A stretch of DNA of 64,000 nucleotides from Sarcina sp034439435 (GTDB lineage: Bacteria; Bacillota; Clostridia; Clostridiales; Clostridiaceae), in contig NZ_JAPCKJ010000004.1 in NCBI RefSeq assembly GCF_034439435.1, positions 62,001 through 126,000 on the forward strand, given 5' to 3'. Position numbers and translations under genes: made by a program. Every line of letters begins with the position of its first letter. The first letter of the stretch is position 1. The notes below the pieces were generated by a model that was not told the origin of the DNA, did not search any database, and was given only the letters and a program-made list of their open reading frames with translations. This document shows positions 35,474 to 43,911 of this stretch, one piece after another.

Positions 35474-36745
35474 TTATAAGCTAAAAAGTTTTCCTACTAA
35501 GTCACTTATTATTACCCAGATTGAAAACTCATTTCCTCCATAAGTTTGAATAAAGTTTCCTACAGTTCCACTTACTATATTTAAAGAAATAGCAGCTAGC
35601 AACATTAGAATTATTCCTCCTAAGGCACTCGTTATTATAACAGCTGGCCATCCCCCCCTTGCATTTGCAAAAATAGCTCCCGGAGCCACATCAAAGTAAC
35701 AAGCTACTACTAATGGAATAAGAGCAAAAGTTAATATACCAGATGCTCCAAGTAAAAATATAGTTCCTATACTTGTTATAAGTGATATTATAAATCCAAT
35801 TAATAATGCATTTGGTCCATATGGGAATATCATTGGAATATCCAAAGCTGGTATAGCTCCTTTAGCCAATTTATCAGCTATTCCTTTAAAAGATGGTATT
35901 ATCTCTCCTAAAATCATTCTTACTCCAGTTAAAAGTATTATCATACCTGCAGCAAATGTTATCCCTTGAATTAAAGCATAAGTAAGTAATGGCTCACTTC
36001 CATAAATAGTTCCTCTACTCTCTTTTCCTATGAATAATCCAACAAGTATATACATAATAAACATAACTATAGCAGCTGTTATGTTTGTATCTCTAAAGAA
36101 ACTTAAAGATTTAGGAATATTTAATTTCTCTATATTCTTGTCCTTTTGTCCAACAAGTTTTCCAATGTAAGAACCTAATAAACAATATATTGAGGCAGTA
36201 TGTCCAATAGTAAAACTTTCATTACCTGTTACATAAGGAACATGCTTTCTTAATATGTATGGGAATATTGTTATAACTAAGATATACATAAATAAAGTAA
36301 ATAAAAATAATTTAAATCCACCTATATTATTTTCAATTCCAACAGCCCAGAAAAGCATAGGATACCAAAATAATATATTTCCTGTTAAATATATAGTTTT
36401 GAATTTAGTATATCTAGCTATTAATATATTGATTATAAATCCACAAAGAAGTATTAATCCAACATAACTTCCATATTCCCCTAGGAACACATTGAAATCA
36501 CCTAGACTACTATTACTTTGAGTATTAAAAAGACTTGAAAAAGCATTAGCTAAAGGAGTTATTGATGCTACTACTATATCTACTCCTTTAATTAAAATTA
36601 CCATTCCAATTATGCTTTTAAACATACCTTTTAAAACTGCATCTATTGATTTTCTTTGAAGTATTAATCCAATAGCAGCTACCAGTCCCATAAATAAAGC
36701 TGGATTTCTAAAAAAACTTACACAAAAATCTAATATTTCTTTCAT
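35474..36745 (-). CDS. PTS transporter subunit IIC, ascorbate (UlaA/SgaT) type
   Basis: A 423-aa permease with about ten helices. Family markers include an N-terminal NPALFMGLVAAIGLILQRKS, GFIINILIARYTKFKTIYLTGN, TIGHTASIYCLLGSYIGKLVG, ALDIPMIFPYGPNALLIGF and FANARGGWPAVIITSALGG. It lies downstream of IIA and IIB genes. The UlaA family covers ascorbate and some other sugars, so the real substrate is not fixed. The 153-bp gap to IIB contains a repeat relic. Confidence 0.88.
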   Translation of the reverse strand: MKEILDFCVSFFRNPALFMGLVAAIGLILQRKSIDAVLKGMFKSIIGMVILIKGVDIVVASITPLANAFSSLFNTQSNSSLGDFNVFLGEYGSYVGLILLCGFIINILIARYTKFKTIYLTGNILFWYPMLFWAVGIENNIGGFKLFLFTLFMYILVITIFPYILRKHVPYVTGNESFTIGHTASIYCLLGSYIGKLVGQKDKNIEKLNIPKSLSFFRDTNITAAIVMFIMYILVGLFIGKESRGTIYGSEPLLTYALIQGITFAAGMIILLTGVRMILGEIIPSFKGIADKLAKGAIPALDIPMIFPYGPNALLIGFIISLITSIGTIFLLGASGILTFALIPLVVACYFDVAPGAIFANARGGWPAVIITSALGGIILMLLAAISLNIVSGTVGNFIQTYGGNEFSIWVIISDLVGKLFSL

Positions 36746-36810
36746 TTTAATAATTCCTTTTCACTAATATTTATAAAATTTTATAAAAGCACAACCTTTA
36801 ACATAAATTA

Positions 36811-36889
36811 GCTCTGTCTTAAACTAACTTGCTTTTTAGCAAACTATATCTAAAAGTCTAGCTAAAAATCAATATTAACCTAAAATAGG
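36811..36889. repeat. MITE-like element, copy E (inside the PTS operon)
   Basis: Diverged element with GCTCTGTCTTAAACTAACTTGC and TTTTTAGCAAACTATATC on the left and TCTAGCTAAAAATCAATATT and AACCTAAAATAGGGAC on the right. It separates the IIB and IIC genes of one operon. Confidence 0.6.
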
Positions 36890-36898
36890 GACTGTAAA

Positions 36899-37174
36899 TT
36901 ATATATTTTCTTTAAACTGAAGTATTTTCCCCTTAACTTCTTCAGTATCCATAAAATTAGATATATAAATCAACTTTCCATGAACTTGATCTTTTATTTG
37001 TTCCCCTATTTCTTTTGATGTTAAAATAATATCTGCGGAGCTTCCACATACACTAGTCATGTCCATTGCTTCAACTTCGCCTTCTATTCCTTCTTCACTC
37101 AATACACCATCAACTGTCATTTTTAGAAGCAAGCTTGTTCCAACACCAAATCCACAAACAGTTATAATCTTCAT
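36899..37174 (-). CDS. PTS subunit IIB, ascorbate/lactose-type
   Basis: A 91-aa cytoplasmic phosphocarrier with the active cysteine C7 in MKIITVCGFGVGTSLLLKM, the classic CGxGxGTS P-loop of SgaB/UlaB proteins. It receives phosphate from IIA and passes it to the sugar bound by IIC. ATG 37174 follows AGGGGGAGAAAC. It lies 110 bp downstream of the IIA gene. Confidence 0.9.
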   Translation of the reverse strand: MKIITVCGFGVGTSLLLKMTVDGVLSEEGIEGEVEAMDMTSVCGSSADIILTSKEIGEQIKDQVHGKLIYISNFMDTEEVKGKILQFKENI

Positions 37175-37284
37175 AAGTTTCTCCCCCTTTATTAAATACT
37201 AAAAAGATTTTAATAATTATTTCCCAAGGAATAATTACGCCCTAAAAAAATATCAATATAAGATAATATTTTGACTTAATAAAT

Positions 37285-37731
37285 TTAAAGAAAAAGTTCC
37301 ATTACTTCTTCTGCTCTTTCAGCATTTTTAATCTTATTTACAGATTCTTCATTTATTAATACTCTAGCTAAATCCTGAAGAGCATCTAAATGACCATTAT
37401 TTTCTTTGGCAGCAATTACGAATATTATCTCTATAGGATCATTTGTCTCATGCCCAAATTTAACTGGCTCACTTAATGTCATCATACTGGCACATTCTTT
37501 TTTCACATATTCCCTCGGTCTTGAATGAGCAATAACCACACCTGGCATAATAGCCATATATGGTCCAATATCCTCTAGCTCCACTAAAATCCCTTCTACA
37601 TATTCTTCTGAAATATATCCCTCTTCTAAAAGAGGTTTTGCAGCTAATCTTACTGCCTCTTCTTTATTTAAAACTTTAGCATTGAGAATAATTCTATTCT
37701 CACTTAATAAATTCCTAATAAAATTCACCAA
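37285..37731 (-). CDS. PTS subunit IIA (fructose/mannitol-type fold)
   Basis: A 148-aa PTS EIIA type-2 domain: VLNKEEAVRLAAKPLLEEGYISEEYVEGIL, the phospho-acceptor H69 in MPGVVIAHSRP, and LSEPVKFGHETNDPIEIIFVIAAKENNGHLDAL near the C-terminus. This form is usual beside UlaA/SgaB proteins. The ATG at 37731 follows a weak AGAAGGTTGG. First gene of the IIA-IIB-IIC operon; no dedicated regulator is adjacent. Confidence 0.9.
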   Translation of the reverse strand: MVNFIRNLLSENRIILNAKVLNKEEAVRLAAKPLLEEGYISEEYVEGILVELEDIGPYMAIMPGVVIAHSRPREYVKKECASMMTLSEPVKFGHETNDPIEIIFVIAAKENNGHLDALQDLARVLINEESVNKIKNAERAEEVMELFL

Positions 37732-37926
37732 CCTTCTATATGAAATTTAATATATGTTAGTAATCCCCCAAATGTAAAAATAAATCCTAAAAAAACCAAT
37801 ATATATAATAAATTCACCTAAGTATATTATCACTCTATACTCTTTGAAGTCAATTTTATAAGTATATTTATTTATTTTAGTTCAATACTAAAATAAAACA
37901 AAGATTATTCAACGAGGTGAAAAGAT

Positions 37927-38481
37927 ATGTCAAATTTAACTACTAAGGAATCTATGCTTATTAACGAAGAAAAAGCTAACGAAGAGCTTTGTATAGCAAA
38001 GTACGAAAAAGGCATAAAAGAAGCTAAAGACCCTGAACTTAAACAACTTTTTTCTTCAATTTTAGAGCATGAAAAGCAACACCTAACAAGCTTAAAAAGA
38101 ATACTTAATGGTGATGTTCCCGATATAGAAAAGGAGGCTCAATCACAGCAAAATTCTAATCAAGGCGGTTCTCAATCCTCTTCTAATAGTGGATTTAATA
38201 ATAGTCAATTTAATATGTACCAAAATCAAATGAACTCAAATTTTGGTATGGAAACAGCAACTGAAATAACCCCTAATGAAAATTTCAATGAAGATTGTAC
38301 ATTATGTCAAGATGCTCTAAGTACAGAAAAATATATATCTTCAAGCTATAACTCAACCATATTTGAATGTTTAGATACAAAAATAAGAAAAGTTCTAAAT
38401 CATATACAAAAAGAAGAACAAGAACATGGAGAACAAATTTCAAACTATATGCTTTCACATGGCTATACTCAAATAAAATAG
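37927..38481 (+). CDS. CotF-like (coat F, ferritin-like) protein
   Basis: A 184-aa protein. The N-terminal helical pair (1-70, NEEKANEELCIAKYEKGIKE and LFSSILEHEKQHLTSLKRIL) and the C-terminal helical pair (about 118-184, LSTEKYISSSYNSTIFECLD and IQKEEQEHGEQISNYMLSHGY) form a split ferritin-like unit. They are joined by a Gln/Ser/Asn-rich low-complexity linker (about 76-112). The C-terminal part resembles the CotF spore-coat domain. ATG 37927 follows GAGGTGAAAAG. A role in the spore coat is inferred from family only. Confidence 0.82.
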   Translation: MSNLTTKESMLINEEKANEELCIAKYEKGIKEAKDPELKQLFSSILEHEKQHLTSLKRILNGDVPDIEKEAQSQQNSNQGGSQSSSNSGFNNSQFNMYQNQMNSNFGMETATEITPNENFNEDCTLCQDALSTEKYISSSYNSTIFECLDTKIRKVLNHIQKEEQEHGEQISNYMLSHGYTQIK

Positions 38482-38499
38482 GCCTTAATATAAAAATTA

Positions 38500-38625
38500 G
38501 GTCCTGTTTTAGGTGTGTGTTGATTTTTAGCTATTCCTTCGGACCTACTTAATTTCGCAAAGTATTGCTCATTAAGATGGTCTTACAGTTCTATCTAAAA
38601 ATCAATACTTGTCTAAAACATAGCC
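38500..38625. repeat. MITE-like element, copy F (opposite orientation)
   Basis: Read on the minus strand it is GGCTATGTTTTAGACAAG, ATTGATTTTTAGATAGAAC, ACCATCTTAATGAGCAATAC and TTTGCGAAATTAAG, ending AAAATCAACACACACC and TAAAACAGGACC. Compared with copy A it lacks the block between TGAGCA and ATACTTTGCG. This shows internal deletion and both orientations in one window. Confidence 0.78.
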
Positions 38626-38630
38626 AAAGA

Positions 38631-38710
38631 AAATATCACATTCAATGCATAAATTTCTAATTTGAAATTAAATCAAATCTTAGTACTACTATGCTATGAA
38701 TGTGATATTT
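38631..38710 (+). terminator. possible terminator/hairpin after the CotF-like gene
   Basis: 14-bp arms AAATATCACATTCA (38631-38644) and 38697-38710 with a long AT-rich loop. It lies beyond repeat copy F, 150 bp after the stop codon. The T tract is weak. Confidence 0.4.
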
Positions 38711-38920
38711 AATATTTCCAACAAACTAAATTTTCTTTATTTATAAACACTAATCCTTAATACAACGAAGTTAGTTTAAATAAACTTGTTCTAGTAGAAA
38801 TATTGCCAAAGAAGTTCCAGATTCACAAGTGATAGTATTTCACTTTAAAACTATTACTTCTTATTATAAGCTTAAAAATAATGACTACTTAAAACAAAGT
38901 CTAACTTAGAAATCTCTATA
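38711..38920. other. AT-rich spacer before the SGNH-like gene
   Basis: About 210 bases with several short palindromic pieces (for example AATAGTTTTAAAG facing TAGTATTTCACTTTAAAAC near 38825-38860). It may include a diverged repeat remnant (TTAAAACAAAGTCTAAC). No ORF. Confidence 0.35.
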
Positions 38921-39727
38921 CTAATTTAAAGCTGATACATTAGCTTCTATTGAACTTTTTATATTAGAAAAATATACACTGTATCCTAAATTATTTGGAT
39001 ATATTCCACCCTTTGTTGTTAACTTAGCGTAAGGTGCTGGGTCCTTTGTAAATACTGTTGCCATATCTATAACAGTTAAATTATTAGCTTTTCCAAGCTC
39101 TTCAATTATATTTGTATATTCATTTTTCTTTCTAATAGAATTTTCTATTATAGGAACTATAACAATATTTTCATTTCTACCTTTTAAATTCTCTATTATT
39201 TTTTCGTAATCTTCTTTAAATTCTTTAGGATTAACTGCTTTTTGATCATTTTGACCAAATATTATATAAGCTAAATCAAAATTATCTTTGTTTTGTTCTA
39301 ATGCTTCTAATCCAGTTTTTACTGTAGCTTTATCTTGTGATAAATTTGTTATATTAGCCTTTGATTTATATGTTTCTTCTAACCATTTAGAAAGGTTACT
39401 TGTCCAATTACCACTTTCATCTGTTTTGCCTTCACTAAGACCTATTCCATTACCTAAAACTAATATGTTAACTTCTTCACCATTTTTTATTTTTTCATAA
39501 GGATTTGATGATGAAGGTTTTTTTTCATTATTTACAGGCTGATTAGTTGAATCTGTACTGTAACTTTCCATATTTTTAGCTAAAATTTTCTTATCCTTTA
39601 TGGTTCCTATACCTATAACTAATACTAAAGCTATTATTAAAACTATTATTGAAATATCTAAAGCTTTAGATTTACTTCTATTAGAAGAAGTCTTTTTAGG
39701 ATTTTTGACTCTTCTTTCTTTCTTCAT
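38921..39727 (-). CDS. membrane-anchored SGNH-fold protein with degenerate catalytic residues
   Basis: A 268-aa protein. A basic N-terminus and one helix (about 24-44) anchor it, and the rest is extracytoplasmic with an SGNH/GDSL hydrolase fold (about 85-265). Block I reads ILVLGNGIGLSEG where GDS is expected, so the nucleophile serine is absent. Block III, FGQND, is present. Block V reads GGIYPNNLGYSVY, where the usual DxxHPNxxGY histidine is tyrosine. It therefore looks like a non-catalytic SGNH protein. It lies downstream of the LytTR two-component genes, 140 bp after the kinase on the same strand. ATG 39727 follows GGAGG. Confidence 0.75.
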   Translation of the reverse strand: MKKERRVKNPKKTSSNRSKSKALDISIIVLIIALVLVIGIGTIKDKKILAKNMESYSTDSTNQPVNNEKKPSSSNPYEKIKNGEEVNILVLGNGIGLSEGKTDESGNWTSNLSKWLEETYKSKANITNLSQDKATVKTGLEALEQNKDNFDLAYIIFGQNDQKAVNPKEFKEDYEKIIENLKGRNENIVIVPIIENSIRKKNEYTNIIEELGKANNLTVIDMATVFTKDPAPYAKLTTKGGIYPNNLGYSVYFSNIKSSIEANVSALN

Positions 39728-39867
39728 AGTTTTCCTCCATATTTTTATTTGTGAGATAATTTGTTATATATTTTATATTTTATCTAAAAAATGGAGTTTT
39801 TTATAGTATATTTTGAAAATTAATCCATTTAATTATATACTTTCTTTTTTAATTACTCATTTTTTCT

Positions 39868-41157
39868 CTAACACATTACATATAAAGTTACCTCAAAGAA
39901 ATCTTTTAAATCATTAAACTCTATCTTGCCATTGTTTTTTGCAACAGATTGTTTAACATTTTCTAATCCTATACCGTGATTTTTTTTATCCTCTTTACTA
40001 GTTAAAATTTTATCGCCAACCCTTATCAAACTCTTCTCTTTTGAATTAATGATTTTTAAACTTAATTGATTAAACTCTGTCTTTACAATTACTTTAATAT
40101 CTTTTTGTGAATCATTAGTTTCACAAGCTTCTATCGCATTATCTATTAAATTTCCAAAAATAATACATACATCTAAAGCATTTATATTTAATTCTTTATT
40201 TATATTAATATCAAACTCAATATTTATATTTTCTTCTTTGCATCTATTTAACTTTTCTAAACAAATTGCATTTATTATTTTATTTGAACAAATATTAATA
40301 TCACTATATATAATTTTATTATTTAAGTTATTGAGATACTCTTCCATGCTATCATAGTCCTTATTTTTTAATAAATAACTTATTACATTAACATGGTTTT
40401 TTATGTCATGAAAAGTCTTTCTTGTATCATCATAATTCGTTATAACCTGTTCATAATATTTTTTTTGATAATCTAATTGTTTTTCAAGAACTTCTAATTG
40501 AACTCTCATTTTGTATTCTTTAGACTTTTTATAAAGACTAAAATAAACAAATCCTAATTCAATAGATATACTAATAGCTGCAAGTGATGCATAATAAACA
40601 ATATCATTCTCAAAATCTATTTCATTAAAAAATCTATCTGAAAAAATAATTATAAGACCTAAAATTATTATAGTAATAGTATATTTTTTTATATATGTTT
40701 TACTATATATTTTTTTACCTTTAGCAAAAAATCTAACTATTATTACTAAAAATAAAATCATTAAAAATATACTTATACTAGCCTTTAAATATAGATTTTC
40801 TAGTTTTATTCTAGGATTTTTTAAATATAATAACATTATTGAATACAGATAAATAAGAAAGTATTTACTTAAGGAAATCCCTAAACAATAAACTGAAGTA
40901 ATTAATATGCAATTACCTATTCTTTCTTTTTTCATATAAAATACAAAGATTATAAATATAATTACTGCCTCTGAAAGATATGAATTATTTTCTATTCCAA
41001 AAAGATAATGTACTAATACTATTCCAATAGTTATTAGTACAACACTAAGCAAACTCTTACTATTCCCAATTTTTTTTCTAGTTTCAAAAAACATAGTAAT
41101 ACCTATAGAAAAAACACTTATTATATAAGCTGTATGTATAAAATAAGATAAGTTCAT
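39868..41157 (-). CDS. AgrC-like sensor histidine kinase (GHKL)
   Basis: A 429-aa membrane kinase with about six N-terminal helices (1-215), a coiled-coil-like linker, H250 in KTFHDIKNHVNVISYLL, N box FGNLIDNAIEACE and G box GIGLENVKQSV. The AgrC/VirS-type architecture suggests a ligand such as a peptide. ATG 41157 follows TAGGATTA, 11 bp after the regulator gene. The fibre operon next door is its likely target through the LytTR partner. Confidence 0.9.
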   Translation of the reverse strand: MNLSYFIHTAYIISVFSIGITMFFETRKKIGNSKSLLSVVLITIGIVLVHYLFGIENNSYLSEAVIIFIIFVFYMKKERIGNCILITSVYCLGISLSKYFLIYLYSIMLLYLKNPRIKLENLYLKASISIFLMILFLVIIVRFFAKGKKIYSKTYIKKYTITIIILGLIIIFSDRFFNEIDFENDIVYYASLAAISISIELGFVYFSLYKKSKEYKMRVQLEVLEKQLDYQKKYYEQVITNYDDTRKTFHDIKNHVNVISYLLKNKDYDSMEEYLNNLNNKIIYSDINICSNKIINAICLEKLNRCKEENINIEFDININKELNINALDVCIIFGNLIDNAIEACETNDSQKDIKVIVKTEFNQLSLKIINSKEKSLIRVGDKILTSKEDKKNHGIGLENVKQSVAKNNGKIEFNDLKDFFEVTLYVMC

Positions 41158-41168
41158 TAATCCTATAC

Positions 41169-41885
41169 CTATATATTATTAGCTTTTTTCAACAAATAAT
41201 TTTTTATCTCGCTTTTATAACTTCTTCCTATAGGTATTTCAACTTTATTTTTAAGAACTAGTTTATTCAATAAAAATTCCTCTATCTTATTAGCATTAAC
41301 TAAATAACTTCTATGACATCTAATAAAATTCTTATCTTTTATTTCATTCTCTAATTCTTTTATTTTCATATTAAAATCTATTTTTTCTTTTTCCAAGTTA
41401 GCTGTGATTGTTTTATTATTAACCTCAAAATATAAAACTTCTGAAATATTAATAAATACTCTCTTGCCATTTACATGAACTGAATACATCCATGGCATAG
41501 TTGAATTAATATTTTTTACGGCTCTAATAAACTCTTTTTCTAATTTTTCTATAGACACTGGTTTTACTAAATAATTTAAGGCTCCAATATCATAACCTTC
41601 AAAAACATATTCAACACTTCCAGTTATAATTATAGCTTGAAATGATGTATTCATTTTTCTTATTTTCTTTATTAACTCAATTCCATTTAAATCATCCATT
41701 AGAATATCACATAAAATTATATTATACTTTCTTGTATTTACTTTATATTTATCTAGCAGTTCTTTTCCTGAACTGAATTCATCAATTATTATATTCAAAT
41801 TGTTTTTTTTACATATTTTTAAAAGCATATCTTTAATTATTTCTCTTTGAATCTTTTCATCATCACATATTGCTACGTTTATCAT
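41169..41885 (-). CDS. LytTR-family response regulator (AgrA-like)
   Basis: A 238-aa regulator. The receiver (1-120) has CDDE and phospho-acceptor D60 in IILCDILMDDLNG. A LytTR DNA-binding domain (about 135-238) contains VLYFEVNNKTITANLEKEKIDF, NFIRCHRSYLVNANKI and IPIGRSYKSEIKNYL. ATG 41885 has AGAAGG seven bases upstream; an ATG six codons earlier overlaps it. Paired with the GHKL kinase. Direct repeats with LytTR-type spacing lie before this gene and before sipW. Confidence 0.9.
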   Translation of the reverse strand: MINVAICDDEKIQREIIKDMLLKICKKNNLNIIIDEFSSGKELLDKYKVNTRKYNIILCDILMDDLNGIELIKKIRKMNTSFQAIIITGSVEYVFEGYDIGALNYLVKPVSIEKLEKEFIRAVKNINSTMPWMYSVHVNGKRVFINISEVLYFEVNNKTITANLEKEKIDFNMKIKELENEIKDKNFIRCHRSYLVNANKIEEFLLNKLVLKNKVEIPIGRSYKSEIKNYLLKKANNI

Positions 41886-41922
41886 GTTTTTACCTTCTCT
41901 CACCAGTTAACATTTCATGTAA

Positions 41923-41951
41923 ATTATAATGATTAATTCTAAAAAACTCAA
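41923..41951 (-). promoter_or_regulatory. proximal promoter of the LytTR regulator gene
   Basis: TTGAGT (41951-41946) and TATAAT (41928-41923) on the minus strand with 17-bp spacing, 38 bases from the start codon. A second, distal promoter with activator repeats lies at 42050-42117, so basal and induced expression may be separated. Confidence 0.5.
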
Positions 41952-42049
41952 CTTGTTTTGTTAACTTAATACATACTTTATTAACACTTTATACTTTTTT
42001 TATATTAAAAAATCATTTTCACTTTAATTTTTTAATAATTACCAATTAA

Positions 42050-42117
42050 ATATTACTTCTCTCTTAATTTTTTTCATAGTTAAAATGCGTAAAATGTCAA
42101 CTTTAAAGCGTAAAATG
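42050..42117 (-). promoter_or_regulatory. distal regulator promoter with 21-bp-spaced direct repeats (candidate LytTR site)
   Basis: GCGTAAAATG occurs at 42087-42096 and again at 42108-42117, start to start 21 bp. Eight bases further (minus strand) is TATGAA (42078-42073), then 17 bp, then TAATAT (42055-42050). AgrA-type LytTR dimers bind 9-bp repeats with about 12 bp between them, which gives the same spacing. The sipW operon promoter has the same geometry. Confidence 0.6.
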
Positions 42118-42137
42118 CATTTTATTGATAAAAATTC

Positions 42138-42178
42138 AAAAAACCCTATGCTAAGTTTGATTTAGCATAAGGTTTTTT
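42138..42178 (-). terminator. terminator of the sipW fibre operon
   Basis: 17-bp arms 42138-42154 and 42162-42178 (AAAAAACCCTATGCTAA, one mismatch) with a seven-base loop, 11 bp after the VWA gene stop. An A/T tract is on each side. Confidence 0.88.
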
Positions 42179-42188
42179 ATTAAAGCCT

Positions 42189-43892
42189 TTATTTAATCCC
42201 CATAAAACTACCTATTTTATTTTCTATTTCATCAATATCAAAAAAGCCATTCTTTTTAGTTGAGTTATTTGATATTAATATATCTATATTTCTATTATCT
42301 TTATCAATATTGAAGACTGGGTTGTCCATAGAAACTTGTTGCCCATTTATTGATATATTATCAATATCATAACCTAAGGAATCTATTTCTTCTACTTTAT
42401 ATTCACCTGCTAACAAGTAATTTTTAGACATATCCTTATTATTTGATATATCTGTGTTCTCATCTTTTAAATAAACATCCAAGGTATTGTTTTGTCCATT
42501 TCCAACTACCTTTAAATAATACTTGCCCTTATCCCCTCCGTCTAAACATATAGTAAAATTATCATTAGTTTCTTCTTTTAATCCGATTATATTCTTTTTA
42601 ACATTTATTTTACCCTCTTTATATGGTATATTTACCGTTGGCTTATTAAAAGTACCACTTTCCTCAGCTCCTGTAATAGGATTAGAATATTCCACAGTAG
42701 CCTCTTCATTTGTAAATATAGGCTCATTAGATCCCCAATAATCATCTTTAGGTTTAATTCTAAATTTTATTTCTAACCCTGAAGTATCTAAATCTCCAAC
42801 ATCCCAAGTTAATTCATTATTATTAATACTTGGAGTAATATTCTTTTCTTCCTGTGTTTTTAAATTTAAAACTTTAGAAGTCTTTCCCTCACCATAAGCA
42901 TTTTCAACAATTTCAAAATTTGGATTTACTACATCTTTAACAACTAAATTTTTAGCAAGCATATTATCCATTATTATCTTATTAGATATACTTCCATAAA
43001 TTTGCTTTAAAGTACTACTATTATCAATATTATCATCATGACTATGTTCGTCGTCATCATCTTCATCATAATTAGTTGCTCTACTGTCTATTTTATAATA
43101 TCCAGAGTTTTGCATTTCTTTTAAAAGAGAATCTGCTCTATCTTTTTCGCTATCTTTTCTTATGTTATCTAAAAGCCCTATTGAAAAAGTTTTAGCATAC
43201 GTATTATTTTCCATAAATACATTTTTATAATAATATAGTGTATTTTGTATTACACTCCAATAATCATCATACTTTTTTACAAGCCTATTAGGTACTCCAT
43301 CAGTAAAAAATACCACATACTTAGGAACATCTTTTCTGTCATCATCTTGAAGAATACTATTTGTTAACATCCAAGCTGCCTGAATATTAGTATTTCCCAT
43401 AAAATAATTACTTCCCTCATCGTCATCATCATCGCTATAACCATTATAAGCATAAGATTTTTCAATAGCTCTTATATAGTCTTCATCATTATTATAGTAT
43501 TCTCTTTCTTCAAACCCAATATCTTTTTTAGCCTTGCTTCCAAAAGATACAACTGATATTCTAGCTCCTTTTAAATTTTTCACTGTATTCTCTACTAATG
43601 TATTCATGCCATCTACTAACTCATTAATATTAGGCGCCATACTATTAGAAACATCCATAACTAATACTATATCTGCTGGATCTACTATTTTCGAACTATT
43701 TCCAAGCATTTTTAAGTTTATTTCATACTCGCCATTACCTACTGAAGTTGCCGTTTTTACTATTTTAGCTCCTGAACTTGTTTTAACAGTTTGCTGATTT
43801 TGAGCTTCTTCTGCCTTAGTCGTTATTAAAGGGAAATTTATACTTAAAGTAAAAACAACTAAAGCTACTATTAATTTTTTTATGCTTTTCAT
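42189..43892 (-). CDS. secreted VWA-domain protein (putative fibre tip/adhesin)
   Basis: A 567-aa protein with a signal peptide (about 1-28, ending TTKAEE). The von Willebrand A domain (about 70-330) has a MIDAS DxSxS motif in LVMDVSNSMAPN and VFFTDGVPN. Two acidic insertions (GYSDDDDDEGSNY and NYDEDDDDEHSHDD) sit in it. A beta-domain (about 330-430) and a Cna-B/SpaA-like domain (about 435-545, GKINVKKNIIG and EYKVEEIDSLGYD) follow. No LPXTG-like motif is seen at the C-terminus. It is the last gene of the operon. The layout resembles Gram-positive tip pilins. Confidence 0.82.
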   Translation of the reverse strand: MKSIKKLIVALVVFTLSINFPLITTKAEEAQNQQTVKTSSGAKIVKTATSVGNGEYEINLKMLGNSSKIVDPADIVLVMDVSNSMAPNINELVDGMNTLVENTVKNLKGARISVVSFGSKAKKDIGFEEREYYNNDEDYIRAIEKSYAYNGYSDDDDDEGSNYFMGNTNIQAAWMLTNSILQDDDRKDVPKYVVFFTDGVPNRLVKKYDDYWSVIQNTLYYYKNVFMENNTYAKTFSIGLLDNIRKDSEKDRADSLLKEMQNSGYYKIDSRATNYDEDDDDEHSHDDNIDNSSTLKQIYGSISNKIIMDNMLAKNLVVKDVVNPNFEIVENAYGEGKTSKVLNLKTQEEKNITPSINNNELTWDVGDLDTSGLEIKFRIKPKDDYWGSNEPIFTNEEATVEYSNPITGAEESGTFNKPTVNIPYKEGKINVKKNIIGLKEETNDNFTICLDGGDKGKYYLKVVGNGQNNTLDVYLKDENTDISNNKDMSKNYLLAGEYKVEEIDSLGYDIDNISINGQQVSMDNPVFNIDKDNRNIDILISNNSTKKNGFFDIDEIENKIGSFMGIK

Positions 43893-43911
43893 ATTACTTC
43901 ACCTTACTTCT

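Noticed and set aside
39868..41885. Identity with the VirS/VirR two-component system
   Set aside because: The kinase and regulator are AgrC/AgrA-like, but I cannot match the sequences to VirS/VirR, and the neighbourhood (fibre operon) is different. Reported only as a LytTR system.
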